Origin: Cupriavidus taiwanensis
Lineage (GTDB): Bacteria > Pseudomonadota > Gammaproteobacteria > Burkholderiales > Burkholderiaceae
Length of the DNA stretch: 64,000 nt
Assembly: GCF_900249755.1 (NCBI RefSeq)
Contig: NZ_LT976854.1
Location: 1,002,514-1,066,513, forward strand
Reading direction: 5' to 3'
Part shown: piece by piece, positions 1 to 7,997 of the stretch
Layout of the letters: each line of letters begins with the position of its first letter
How positions within the stretch are numbered: the first letter of the stretch is position 1
Notes under the pieces: model-generated
What the model saw: only the letters and a program-made list of their open reading frames with translations
What the model was told of the DNA's origin: nothing
The model's database searches: none
Position numbers and translations under genes: made by a program

Positions 1-132
1 CCGCCGCCAGCAATCCGGCAGCGTTTAATCCAGGTCAAGTCGGTGGCCATGTCCCCCACCTAGAATCCACTACGTCATGGGTGCGGGGGCGCTCCCCATG
101 ACAGAGCTTCCGGAGTCTTCCAGAAGCTTCCG

Positions 133-161
133 CCCGCGGCCGCAACGGCCGCGGGTTTTTT
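133..161 (+). terminator. Rho-independent terminator
   Basis: A perfect 10-bp GC stem (133-142 with 146-155, loop CAA) is followed by six T (156-161). It reads on the + strand, so it should end a rightward gene lying before or at the left edge. Positions 1-132 hold no gene end that I can assign. Confidence 0.85.
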
Positions 162-189
162 ATTGGGCGGCCGCCGGCGCGCGCACGAT

Positions 190-558
190 TCACGCCACCA
201 CTTGCTTGGCGTAGGTTGCGCGCACCATCTCGCACACCTCCACCGATACCTGCACGTTCTGGCCGGTGCCGCCGCCCGAGCGCACGGCTTCGGCCACCAC
301 ATCGCATACTGCCTGCGCCAGTGCCTGGCGCACGGCGGTATCGCGCCCGTCCAGGATCGACAGGCGCGCATGGACAAAGGCGCGCTCGACGGCATCGATG
401 CCCTGGCGGTAGGTCGACAGCGTGATGCAGCGCGACTTGATATCCGCTTCCTGGAACTGCCCGGAAGCCAGCAGCGCGGCATTGGCTTCGTCCAGCAGCT
501 CTTCCTGCGAGCAGTTCAGGCGCGTGTTTTCAGTCAGTTCGATGACGAGGTGAGGCAT
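190..558 (-). CDS. 5-carboxymethyl-2-hydroxymuconate Delta-isomerase (CHMI family)
   Basis: Small cytoplasmic isomerase of the homoprotocatechuate (4-hydroxyphenylacetate) meta-cleavage pathway, which moves a double bond in 5-carboxymethyl-2-hydroxymuconate. The 122-residue protein matches the family's usual 120-130 residues. I chose the ATG at 558 because it gives the N-terminus MPHLVIE; in this tautomerase-like family the Pro exposed after Met removal is the catalytic base. An upstream in-frame start at 573 would bury that Pro. The rest of the hpa/hpc pathway is not in the window, so this may be an isolated copy or act on a related substrate. No partner gene is adjacent. Confidence 0.85.
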   Translation of the reverse strand: MPHLVIELTENTRLNCSQEELLDEANAALLASGQFQEADIKSRCITLSTYRQGIDAVERAFVHARLSILDGRDTAVRQALAQAVCDVVAEAVRSGGGTGQNVQVSVEVCEMVRATYAKQVVA

Positions 559-668
559 GGCGGGTCCTGGCACAAAGCTCCGGCATGGGGCCGGCGACAG
601 CGAGCATGATACGGGATCGCTGCCGCAGCATGGCCGCCGGGTAGCGCGGCTTCAGGATCGCCGGATGC

Positions 669-696
669 AAAACGGGGCGCCCGTGGGCGCCCCGTT
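669..696 (-). terminator. Terminator of the HAD-like gene
   Basis: A perfect 12-bp inverted repeat (671-682 with 685-696, 2-nt centre) lies just past the stop of the leftward gene at 720. On the minus strand it ends in TTTTGC (complement of 668-672), a short U tract. Confidence 0.7.
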
Positions 697-719
697 GGGG
701 ACAACGCGACCGCGGCAGC

Positions 720-1316
720 TCAGGCGTGGACGGCCGTCACTTCGCGCGCCGGGGCCAGCGCGCCGCCGAAGCGGGCCGGGTTGTCCCGTGCCAGTTGCTG
801 CAGCTGCGCCAGCTTGGCCTTGAGGCCGGCATCCAGCTTGGGCGCTGGCATCACCGTCGACGGGCAGGCGACACCCAGGATATCGAGTGCCTGCTGGAAA
901 TTCTCCAGGGTCAGGCCCACGGCCGGGTCGACCGTGACCAGGTGCTCGCGCAGCGCCTCGGGCATCGACTCGGCCGCAGCGCAGGACAGGATCACGTAAT
1001 GGACCGGGCGGGCGCCCTGGGCGAAGAAGGCTTCGATCTCCGCGCCGTGACCCCCTGCGGCCGGCGGCGTCATGGCTTCGACCTGCAGGTCCAGTTGCTG
1101 CAGGATGGCCGCCGGCGTACCGCGGCGCCAGGCATCGGACACCACCACACGGGCGCCGGCCACGCCGAACAGCCTGCGCACGAAACCCAGCGCGACCGGG
1201 TCGAAGAACCTGACATCGCGCGGCGTGCCCGAATCCGGAATGCCGCCGAGGCGGGCGCGGGAGCGGTCGGAGTACAGGACGCCGGGTACGTCCAGCATGA
1301 TGAGTCGTTCAGCCAT
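720..1316 (-). CDS. HAD-like protein with an altered DxD motif
   Basis: A 198-residue protein whose N-terminus (LIMLDVPGVLY, residues 5-15) aligns with motif I of haloacid-dehalogenase hydrolases. VVVSDAWRRG near residue 60 looks like motif II (hydrophobic residues then S/T). This order and size resemble the small HAD domains of the Swiss-Army-Knife RNA-repair type (HAD_SAK). Motif I is normally DxDG; here it is DVPG, so the second Asp (general acid/base) is Pro. The protein may therefore be non-catalytic or only a phosphotransferase relic. The start is preceded by CAGGAAACC. The family call is from motif pattern only, and no function is assigned. Confidence 0.55.
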   Translation of the reverse strand: MAERLIMLDVPGVLYSDRSRARLGGIPDSGTPRDVRFFDPVALGFVRRLFGVAGARVVVSDAWRRGTPAAILQQLDLQVEAMTPPAAGGHGAEIEAFFAQGARPVHYVILSCAAAESMPEALREHLVTVDPAVGLTLENFQQALDILGVACPSTVMPAPKLDAGLKAKLAQLQQLARDNPARFGGALAPAREVTAVHA

Positions 1317-1500
1317 GGTTTCCTGTGCGGGTGCCAGTTCAGTTGGTGTGAAGCAAGGTTACTCGCCGCAACCGGGCTGTCACGTTACCAGGGCTGGTTC
1401 AGTTGCAACATATCTGTAACTTCGTCGCGCAAGACGTAAATGCCGGTTACGTCGTCATGACAAATGTTTCGACCCGACACATCTTGCGCGCGAGTGCCGG

Positions 1501-3126
1501 TCAGGGCTGCCGGAAGCGAAAGCGTGCAACGTCCCCGGCCAGCGCGGCGGCCTGCTGGTCGAGCCGCGCCGCCTGGCCGGCCAGTTCGTCGACCAGCGCA
1601 GCGTTCTGCTGTGCGGTCTGGCGCAGCTGCGCCGCGGCCTGCCCGGCGGCGTGCACGCTGTCGGCCTGCTCGTCCGCGAGCGTGCGCAGCCCCTCGGCCA
1701 GCGCATGGCTGTGGCCCACCGTGGCGGCAATTCGGTCCATCGCCGCCACCACGCTGCCGCTCAGGCTGGCGCCCTGCTCGATCTCATGCGTGGCATTGCC
1801 GACGATGCCGCCGATCTCGCGCGCCGCATCGGCGCTGCGCTGTGCCAGCGCGCGCACTTCCTGCGCCACCACGGCAAAGCCGCGGCCGGCCGGGCCCGCA
1901 CGCGCCGCTTCCACGGCGGCGTTGAGCGCCAGGATATTGGTCTGGAACGCGATGCTTTCGATCACCCCGACAATCTCGGCGATATGGCGCGAATGCCCAT
2001 GCAGGGCATCCATCGCGGCACGCATGCGCTGGACCACGGCAGCGCCATCCACGGTGGCGGCGCGGGCCGCGCTGGCCATCTCGCTCGATTCGGTGGCCTG
2101 CGCATGCGCAGCGGTTACGTGTGCCGCCAGCGCCTGCATGCTGTCGGTGGTTGCGTCGAGGGCGCTGGCCTGCTGCTCGGTGCGTGCCGACAGGGCCTGG
2201 TTGCCCGCCGCGATCTGCTGGCTGGCCGCGGTGATCTCGCGGGCGCTGGCCTGGATGCGTGCCAGCACGCCGGCCAGCTGGTCGCGCATGCTGGCCACAT
2301 GGTGCAGCATGCTGCTGCGGTCCGAAGCGCGCAGCGCGATCGGGGCGGTCAGGTCGCCGGCGGCAATGCGGCGCGCGATCTCGGCGGCATCGCGCGGCTC
2401 GCCGCCCAGCTCGGCGCGCAGGCTGCGCGCGGCAATCCACGCCAGCGCGGCAGCAGCGAGCAGGCTGGCGCCGAGCAGCGCCGCCATCCAGGCCTGCGCG
2501 CGCAGCTGGCTGGCGGCCACGCTGGCGACGGTGGCGGCGGCACGTTGCTCCTGCTGGCGGCGCACGGCCTCGACCTGGCTGCTGAGCCGCTGCAACTGCC
2601 CGGTCACGAAATGGCCGTCGACCGAGACCGCGCTGTCGAACTGCAGCGGGTCCAGCGGCTGCTTGCGCAGCAACGCCACGTAGGCCTGCGCCAGCTCGCC
2701 GGCGCGCTCGCGTTCGCGCAGCAGTGGCGCCGCCTGGGCCGGGGCGGCCCGCTGCACGCCGGCCAATGCAGCGTCCAGCTGCGACAGCGCCGTCGCGATC
2801 TCGTCGGCGGCGCCGTCGCGCTCGGTGCTGCTGGTGGCCATGGTCAGCGCCAGCTGGGCACGCCCGAGCGCAGCCAGCGCGGATTGCGCCCGCTCCGCCG
2901 AGATGGCGCCGTGCATGTCGTGCTGGTACAGGGTGTCGGTGCGGGCCTTGATCGAGACCAGGTTGGCGATGCCGGTCAGGCCGACCGCGGCGCCAAACAG
3001 GTAGACCAGGGCAAAGGCGGCGCACAGGCGCGCCACCAGCGGCAGGCGGCCCAGTCGCGCCAGCCAGCGCGCAGGGGCAGCTGCCCGGCGCTGGCCGGGC
3101 AGGGATGTCTTGAAAACTTGCAACAC
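1501..3126 (-). CDS. Methyl-accepting chemotaxis protein
   Basis: Inner-membrane chemoreceptor of 541 residues that passes a periplasmic ligand signal to CheA/CheW. Seen in order: TM1 about residues 30-57, a roughly 150-residue helical periplasmic domain of the four-helix-bundle type, TM2 about 212-234, HAMP, then the cytoplasmic coiled coil with the conserved tip IAFQTNILALNAAVEAARAG near 391-410. The tip carries GPAGRGF where most receptors have GEQGRGF, a mild variation at the trimer contact. I chose GTG at 3126 because GGAG lies 8 nt upstream; an ORF up to 3249 is open but has no ribosome site and would run toward the divergent promoter. No che genes are nearby, and the ligand is unknown. 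Confidence 0.88.
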   Translation of the reverse strand: MLQVFKTSLPGQRRAAAPARWLARLGRLPLVARLCAAFALVYLFGAAVGLTGIANLVSIKARTDTLYQHDMHGAISAERAQSALAALGRAQLALTMATSSTERDGAADEIATALSQLDAALAGVQRAAPAQAAPLLRERERAGELAQAYVALLRKQPLDPLQFDSAVSVDGHFVTGQLQRLSSQVEAVRRQQEQRAAATVASVAASQLRAQAWMAALLGASLLAAAALAWIAARSLRAELGGEPRDAAEIARRIAAGDLTAPIALRASDRSSMLHHVASMRDQLAGVLARIQASAREITAASQQIAAGNQALSARTEQQASALDATTDSMQALAAHVTAAHAQATESSEMASAARAATVDGAAVVQRMRAAMDALHGHSRHIAEIVGVIESIAFQTNILALNAAVEAARAGPAGRGFAVVAQEVRALAQRSADAAREIGGIVGNATHEIEQGASLSGSVVAAMDRIAATVGHSHALAEGLRTLADEQADSVHAAGQAAAQLRQTAQQNAALVDELAGQAARLDQQAAALAGDVARFRFRQP

Positions 3127-3282
3127 GGAGAAGACTCCAGACGGGCGCGCCGGCGTGATCAGCCTGCGCAGCCCGGGCTTGACCCGATTCGCCGGCGCCG
3201 CCCTCTGTACGGGGCAGTCGCTGCGGCGCACGGGATCGTCGTCGATCAACGTGACGCCGACGTGACATCCTCGGAATATGGA

Positions 3283-3316
3283 CTGTCATCGTGCTGTCAT
3301 GTGGATGTCATGCAAT
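3283..3316 (+). promoter_or_regulatory. Putative Pho box and -10 of the EAL/GGDEF gene
   Basis: CTGTCAT (3283-3289), CGTG, CTGTCAT (3294-3300), GTGG, ATGTCAT (3305-3311): three 7-nt units at an exact 11-bp period. This is the arrangement known for PhoB boxes (CTGTCAT repeats separated by 4 nt). A -10-like TGCAAT (3311-3316) starts 10 nt after the second unit, the spacing usual in PhoB-activated promoters. An outer inverted repeat, TGACATCC (3263-3270) with GGATGTCA (3303-3310), brackets the site. Confidence 0.65.
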
Positions 3317-3368
3317 GTGGGCCGCGCTTGCGCCCCGATCGCTTCACCCATCCGCCCGCTTGCTCCCT

Positions 3369-5219
3369 ATGAATGGCCTGTCCGTCGCCACGCTCCAGCA
3401 CGACCCCGCGCCCGCCTTGGCCAGCCTTGCTCCGGGCGCAACGGCGCCTGCGCCGGCGCGTCTGCCGCCGCTGCATGCCGTGTTCCAGCCGATCGTGCAG
3501 GCCGACAACGGTGCCATCCTCGGCTACGAAGCGCTGATTCGCGGACCGGTGGGCTCCGCCTGGGCAGCGCCGGACGCGTTGTTCCGGCTGGCGCAAGGCG
3601 TCCCGGCCACCATCGCGCTGGAGGTGGAAGCGGCGCGCACCGCGCTGGTCACCTGGCGCAGCCTGGACCTGCCCGGCAAGCTCTTCCTCAATTTCAGCCC
3701 GCAGACCTTGCGCCAACTGCTGGCCGACCGCGGCCGCCTGATGGCGGCGCTGCTGGAAGCCGGCATTGCACCGTCGCGGCTGGTGATCGAAGTCACCGAG
3801 CAGACCCCGATCGGCGACGCCGCCAGCTTCGGCATGGCCATGGCGGTGTTGCGCGAACTCGGCATGCAATACGCGCTGGACGATTTCGGCACCGGTCACG
3901 CCAACCTCGACTTGCTCGCCCACCTGTCGCCGCATTTCGTCAAGATCGACAAGTCGCTGGTGCGCGGCATCGCGTCCTGTTCGCGCAGGCTGGAGATCCT
4001 GCGCGCGCTGCTGCGCATGATGAGCGCGTTCGGCGGGCGCGTGATCGCCGAAGGCATCGAGGACGAAGATGAGCTGGCCGTGGTGCGCGACCTGGGTGTG
4101 ACCGGCGCCCAGGGCTACTACGTGGGACGGCCGGTGGCGCAGCCGGCGGCGCAGGCCGCCCTGCATGTGCGGCAGGCCCTGGCATCGCGCCGCATTGCCG
4201 TGTTTCCGCAGATGGTGCGCTCCGGCTGGTCGGGCATTACCGCGGGAAGGCTGCTGCGCCCGGCGCCGACGGTGTCGCCCGCGGCCAGCAACGATGCGGT
4301 GCTGCGCACCTTCCAGGACCAGCCCGAGCTGCAGGCCGTGGCGGTGGTCAATGACGAAGGGCGGCCGCTGGCCATCATCGGCCGCCAGGCTTTCATCGAC
4401 CGCTACGCGGCGCCGTTCCACCGCGAGCTGTATGGCAAGAAGGCCTGCATCGCCATGGCCAGCCGCGATCCGGCGTGCTTTGACCAGCGTGCCAGCCTGG
4501 AGGACATGGCGCAGATCCTGTCGGGCGAGAACACGCGCTCGCTGGCCGACGGCTTCGTGATCACCGACCAGGGCCGCTATATCGGCCTGGGCACCGGCGC
4601 CGACCTGATCCGGGCGATCACCGAGGTGCGCATGGAAGCGGCGCGCTACGCCAACCCGCTGACCTTCCTGCCGGGCAACATCCCGCTGAACCAGCATATC
4701 GAGCGCCTGATCGAGGCCGCCAGCGAATTCCATGCCTGCTATGTCGACCTGAACCACTTCAAGCCGTTCAACGACAAGTACGGCTACTGGAAAGGCGACG
4801 AGATGCTCAAGGGCGCGGCGGCGATCCTGGCCGAGGCGTGCGACCCGGCCCGGGACTTCCTGGGCCACGTGGGCGGCGACGATTTCCTGGTGCTTTACCA
4901 GAGCGCCGACTGGGCCGAGCGCATGCGCGCCGCGATCCTGCGCTTCAACGATGCCGCGCGCGCCATGTATGCGCCGCCCGACCGCGCCGCCGGCGGCATG
5001 CACGGCGAAGACCGGCACGGACGGCCGGTGTTCTTTCCGCCGGTGTCGATGGCGGTGGGCGTGGTGTGCGTCAGCGGCGACGGCGTGGCCGGCCTGCAGC
5101 GCCTGGGCAGCCAGCAGATCGGCGCCGCCGCGGCCGCGGCCAAGCGCGAGGCCAAGCGCTCCGCCGACGGCATGGCCGTGCTCGACTTCCTGGCGCTGTC
5201 GGCGACGCTGCCGGCGTAG
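3369..5219 (+). CDS. EAL-CBS pair-GGDEF c-di-GMP turnover protein
   Basis: A 616-residue soluble protein predicted to break down and possibly sense c-di-GMP. The N-terminal EAL domain (about residues 30-270) keeps the catalytic signature: EAL at 54-56, EVTEQ, DDFGTG near 171, VKIDKS, AEGIE and GAQGYY, so phosphodiesterase activity is likely. A middle part (about 300-417) looks like a CBS pair, which usually binds adenine nucleotides. The C-terminal GGDEF domain has GGDDF near 501 in place of GG(D/E)EF, so cyclase activity is doubtful and it may be a GTP-sensing regulatory domain. The ATG at 3369 was chosen because the further upstream ATG (3291) lies inside the Pho-box repeats. No membrane segment is seen. 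Confidence 0.88.
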   Translation: MNGLSVATLQHDPAPALASLAPGATAPAPARLPPLHAVFQPIVQADNGAILGYEALIRGPVGSAWAAPDALFRLAQGVPATIALEVEAARTALVTWRSLDLPGKLFLNFSPQTLRQLLADRGRLMAALLEAGIAPSRLVIEVTEQTPIGDAASFGMAMAVLRELGMQYALDDFGTGHANLDLLAHLSPHFVKIDKSLVRGIASCSRRLEILRALLRMMSAFGGRVIAEGIEDEDELAVVRDLGVTGAQGYYVGRPVAQPAAQAALHVRQALASRRIAVFPQMVRSGWSGITAGRLLRPAPTVSPAASNDAVLRTFQDQPELQAVAVVNDEGRPLAIIGRQAFIDRYAAPFHRELYGKKACIAMASRDPACFDQRASLEDMAQILSGENTRSLADGFVITDQGRYIGLGTGADLIRAITEVRMEAARYANPLTFLPGNIPLNQHIERLIEAASEFHACYVDLNHFKPFNDKYGYWKGDEMLKGAAAILAEACDPARDFLGHVGGDDFLVLYQSADWAERMRAAILRFNDAARAMYAPPDRAAGGMHGEDRHGRPVFFPPVSMAVGVVCVSGDGVAGLQRLGSQQIGAAAAAAKREAKRSADGMAVLDFLALSATLPA

Positions 5220-5225
5220 TGCGGC

Positions 5226-5981
5226 TCAGTTGCCCGAGGCTTCGGGCACGCTGGCGCGGGCTGTCGCCTTTGGCAGCCTGGGCGCGATGCTTTCTTCCAG
5301 CACGTCGAGCCGGTAGCCGTGCGCGTAGACCACCGTGATGACGATGCCGTTGGCCACGCCGATGCGCAGGGTCTTGCGCAGGCGCGAGATCAGGCCCGCC
5401 AGCGCGCGCGACAGCGGTGGCAGTTCGTGCCGCCAGATCGCCTGCTGGATGCGCTCGCTGGCCAGCACCCGGCCGACGTTGGAAAACAGCATCATGGCCA
5501 GGTCGAATTCCTTCGGGGTCATGGCGATGCGCTCGCCGTGCAGCGTGGCGAAGCGCCCCATGCTGTTGAGCTGGTAGGGGCCGGCCTGGACCACCAGGCC
5601 CTGGCGCACGCGTTCGCCGGTAACGCGCCGGCGCAATGCCGTGATGCGGGCCATCAGCACGCGCGCATTGAGCGGGCGGCAAACGTAGTCGTCGGCGCCG
5701 GCATCGAGCGCATCGACCAGTTTGTCTTCGCAGTTGTCGGCAGCCAGCAGGATGATGGGCACGTCGCGCGAGCGGGCGCTGCGCACCGCGCGTACCACAT
5801 CCAGCACTGGCAGGTCAGGCAGGGTGTCTTCGATCAGCAGCATGTCGTAGGACTCCTGGCTGACGCGCTGGATCAGCTCCCGGCCGGTCTCAAACACGCT
5901 GCAACGAAAACCGGCGCCCTCCAGAAGTTCGGCCACGGTACGGAGTTCGGGCGAGAAGCCCATGAGCAGCGCAATATTCAT
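5226..5981 (-). CDS. OmpR-like response regulator with degenerate receiver
   Basis: A 251-residue protein with an N-terminal receiver fold and a C-terminal winged-helix DNA-binding domain (MTPKEFDL then RLRKTLR, about 140-235). The receiver has lost most phosphorylation residues: the acidic pair after strand 1 is GF (ALLMGF), the acceptor Asp position reads LLIED with Glu in register, the switch Thr is Ala (ILLAAD) and the conserved Lys is Arg (CRPL). It is therefore probably controlled without phosphorylation. The ATG at 5981 begins exactly at the receiver (MNIALLM); longer frames to 6149 add unmatched Arg-rich sequence. It is tail-to-tail with the EAL/GGDEF gene (6 bp apart), and no histidine kinase is adjacent. 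Confidence 0.82.
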   Translation of the reverse strand: MNIALLMGFSPELRTVAELLEGAGFRCSVFETGRELIQRVSQESYDMLLIEDTLPDLPVLDVVRAVRSARSRDVPIILLAADNCEDKLVDALDAGADDYVCRPLNARVLMARITALRRRVTGERVRQGLVVQAGPYQLNSMGRFATLHGERIAMTPKEFDLAMMLFSNVGRVLASERIQQAIWRHELPPLSRALAGLISRLRKTLRIGVANGIVITVVYAHGYRLDVLEESIAPRLPKATARASVPEASGN

Positions 5982-6435
5982 CGAAGGCGGACCACAGGCA
6001 AGAGTCGAACGTGGGGCGAAGGCGGGGCAAGGTGCGCCGCAACGAACGCCTGGGCGCGGTCGGACAGCCATGGCCGCGCCGCGTTGGCGGCACCGCGTTG
6101 CCCAGCCAGAAAGCGTATTAAAAGTGCGGTCGGCTAAACAATCAGACATTGCTGAAATATCTGTCGATTTTTGTGATTCGCGCGTTCGAAGCGGAGTGCA
6201 TTGCCAGAATCGGCAGGTCGCGAGGTGCTACGGAAAGTTGTCCACAGTTCCTGTGGACAAGCCGGGGGACGCTGCCCGGACAGCCGCCTGCTACCGTGAT
6301 GCCATCGGCGTGCCAAAAAAGAAGGCAGCGACGGCAGGCCGCTGGGGGCGGGTGGGGGGCCGGCCGCCTACATCCTGACCACGCTGTGCCAAAATAGCGC
6401 GCATCGCGACCCGGTCAGCGGACACAAGCCCACCG
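5982..6435. other. Intergenic region between divergent genes, with palindrome
   Basis: About 450 bp between the response regulator and cls. The only clear structure is a perfect 10-bp inverted repeat at 6238-6260 (TTGTCCACAG, TTC, CTGTGGACAA). Each arm reads TTGTCCACA on its own strand, one base from the DnaA-box consensus TTATCCACA. No convincing coding frame is seen in the rest. Confidence 0.5.
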
Positions 6436-7872
6436 ATGCTGCAGAGCCCCAGTGTCATCGCCATCATCGTGCTGGCCTTTCACGTCGTAGGCGTGGTGGC
6501 CGCGCTGCATGCCGTCATGACGGTGCGCACCGCGCCGGGCGCGATCGCGTGGGCCGGCTCGCTGCTGATGATGCCGTACTTCACGCTGGTGCCTTACCTG
6601 ATCTTCGGGCGCAGCACCTTTGCCGGCTATGTCGATGCCCGCCGCTTCAACGACGACCGGCTGCGCGAAATCCGCCACGGCATGACGCCGCGCGAGCGCG
6701 AGGCCCGCAGCGCCTGCGTGGTCCACGCGCCGGTCCAGGCCTGCATGCGCGCGCTGCCGCGCCTGACCGGCATGCCGTGCCTGGCGAACAACGATGTGCG
6801 GCTGCTGATCGACGGCGAGCAGACCTTCGAGGCGATCTTCGCGGCGATGGCGCGCGCCAGGCAAGTGTTGATCGTGCAGTTCTTCATCGTCCACGACGAC
6901 GCGCTGGGCCAGCGCCTGCAGGCGCTGATGTGCGAGCGCGCGCAAGCCGGCGTCAAGGTGTACTTCCTGTTCGACCGCATCGGCTGCCACGCCATGTCGC
7001 GCCGCTACGTGCGCACGCTGCTCGATGCCGGCGTCGAGGCGAGGGCGTTCTCGACGCACCGCGGTTTCGTCAACCGGTTCCAGCTCAATTTCCGCAACCA
7101 CCGCAAGCTGGTGGTGGTCGACGGGTGCGAAGCGTTTCTCGGCGGCCACAATGTCGGCGTCGAATACCTGGGCCAGCGTCCGCCGCTGGCCCCATGGCGC
7201 GACACCCATATCGCGCTGCGCGGCAGTGCCGTGCTGGACCTGCAGATGGCCTTTGCCGAAGACTGGTACTGGGCCGCGCGCGAGGTGCCGCATCTGCTGA
7301 TGCCGCCGCCCGAGTCGGGCGGGCGCATGACCTGCCAGGTGGTGCCGTCGGGACCGGCCGATGCGCAGGAAACCTGCTCGCTGTTCTTTGTCGAGGCGAT
7401 CCAGTCGGCGCGCCACCGGCTGTGGATCACGTCGCCGTATTTCGTCCCCGACGAGGCCGTGTTCGCCGTGCTGCGGCTCGCGGTGCTGCGCGGCGTGGAT
7501 GTGCGCATCCTGATCCCGGCGCGGCCGGACCACCTGGTGGTCTATGCCGCTTCCACGCTGTACGCCCACCAGGCCATTGCCGCGGGCATCAAGATCTATC
7601 GCTACCAGCCGGGCTTCCTGCACCAGAAGGTAATCCTGATCGACGACGAGGCCGCCGCCATCGGCACCGCGAACCTGGACAACCGTTCCTTCCGGCTCAA
7701 TTTCGAGCTGATGGTGATGACAGCGGACCAGGGCTTTGCCGCGCAAGTGGCGGCGATGCTCGAGGCCGATTTCGCGCAGGCCCGCCGTGTCGGGCTGGAC
7801 GAGTTCCTCGCCACGCCGGCACCGCTGCGCGTGGCGATGCACGTGGCCAAGCTGTTCGCGCCGATCCTCTGA
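6436..7872 (+). CDS. cls: Cardiolipin synthase
   Basis: Inner-membrane enzyme that condenses two phosphatidylglycerols into cardiolipin and glycerol. The 478-residue length is typical of bacterial Cls. Two N-terminal membrane helices (about 5-27 and 38-58) are followed by two phospholipase-D halves, each with an HKD motif: HRKLVVVDG near residue 222 and HQKVILIDD near 396, with GTANLDNRSF after the second. All catalytic residues are present. The gene is alone on its strand. No ribosome site is strong; the start is set by the first membrane helix (MLQSPSVIAIIV). Confidence 0.92.
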   Translation: MLQSPSVIAIIVLAFHVVGVVAALHAVMTVRTAPGAIAWAGSLLMMPYFTLVPYLIFGRSTFAGYVDARRFNDDRLREIRHGMTPREREARSACVVHAPVQACMRALPRLTGMPCLANNDVRLLIDGEQTFEAIFAAMARARQVLIVQFFIVHDDALGQRLQALMCERAQAGVKVYFLFDRIGCHAMSRRYVRTLLDAGVEARAFSTHRGFVNRFQLNFRNHRKLVVVDGCEAFLGGHNVGVEYLGQRPPLAPWRDTHIALRGSAVLDLQMAFAEDWYWAAREVPHLLMPPPESGGRMTCQVVPSGPADAQETCSLFFVEAIQSARHRLWITSPYFVPDEAVFAVLRLAVLRGVDVRILIPARPDHLVVYAASTLYAHQAIAAGIKIYRYQPGFLHQKVILIDDEAAAIGTANLDNRSFRLNFELMVMTADQGFAAQVAAMLEADFAQARRVGLDEFLATPAPLRVAMHVAKLFAPIL

Positions 7873-7922
7873 GCCGCGGCCTTCCCGCCCCCCATCCTTC
7901 GATGCAACAAGCTTGTGACAGT

Positions 7923-7949
7923 TTGATTGTGTACACTGTTCACTATAAG
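7923..7949 (+). promoter_or_regulatory. Promoter with palindromic operator in its spacer (tetR-type gene)
   Basis: TTGATT (7923-7928) and TATAAG (7944-7949) make plausible -35 and -10 elements separated by 15 bp. That spacer is exactly an imperfect palindrome, GTGTACA-C-TGTTCAC (7929-7943, one mismatched pair). A dyad filling the spacer is a usual layout for autorepression by a TetR-type dimer. Confidence 0.5.
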
Positions 7950-7961
7950 ACTCCGCACATC

Positions 7962-7997
7962 ATGAACCGTTATTCGTTCTCCAGGAGGCCCGCATGA
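7962..7997 (+). other. Possible 11-codon leader ORF before the TetR gene
   Basis: ATG at 7962 opens MNRYSFSRRPA and stops at TGA 7995-7997, which overlaps the regulator start as ATGA. The ribosome site CCAGGAGG for the regulator lies inside this mini-ORF. It could couple translation or may be chance; the mini-ORF has no clear ribosome site of its own. Confidence 0.25.

Noticed and set aside
1..132. Possible end of a rightward gene before the first terminator
   Set aside because: Three frames stop within the region, but none gives a recognisable C-terminus; only the terminator is supported.
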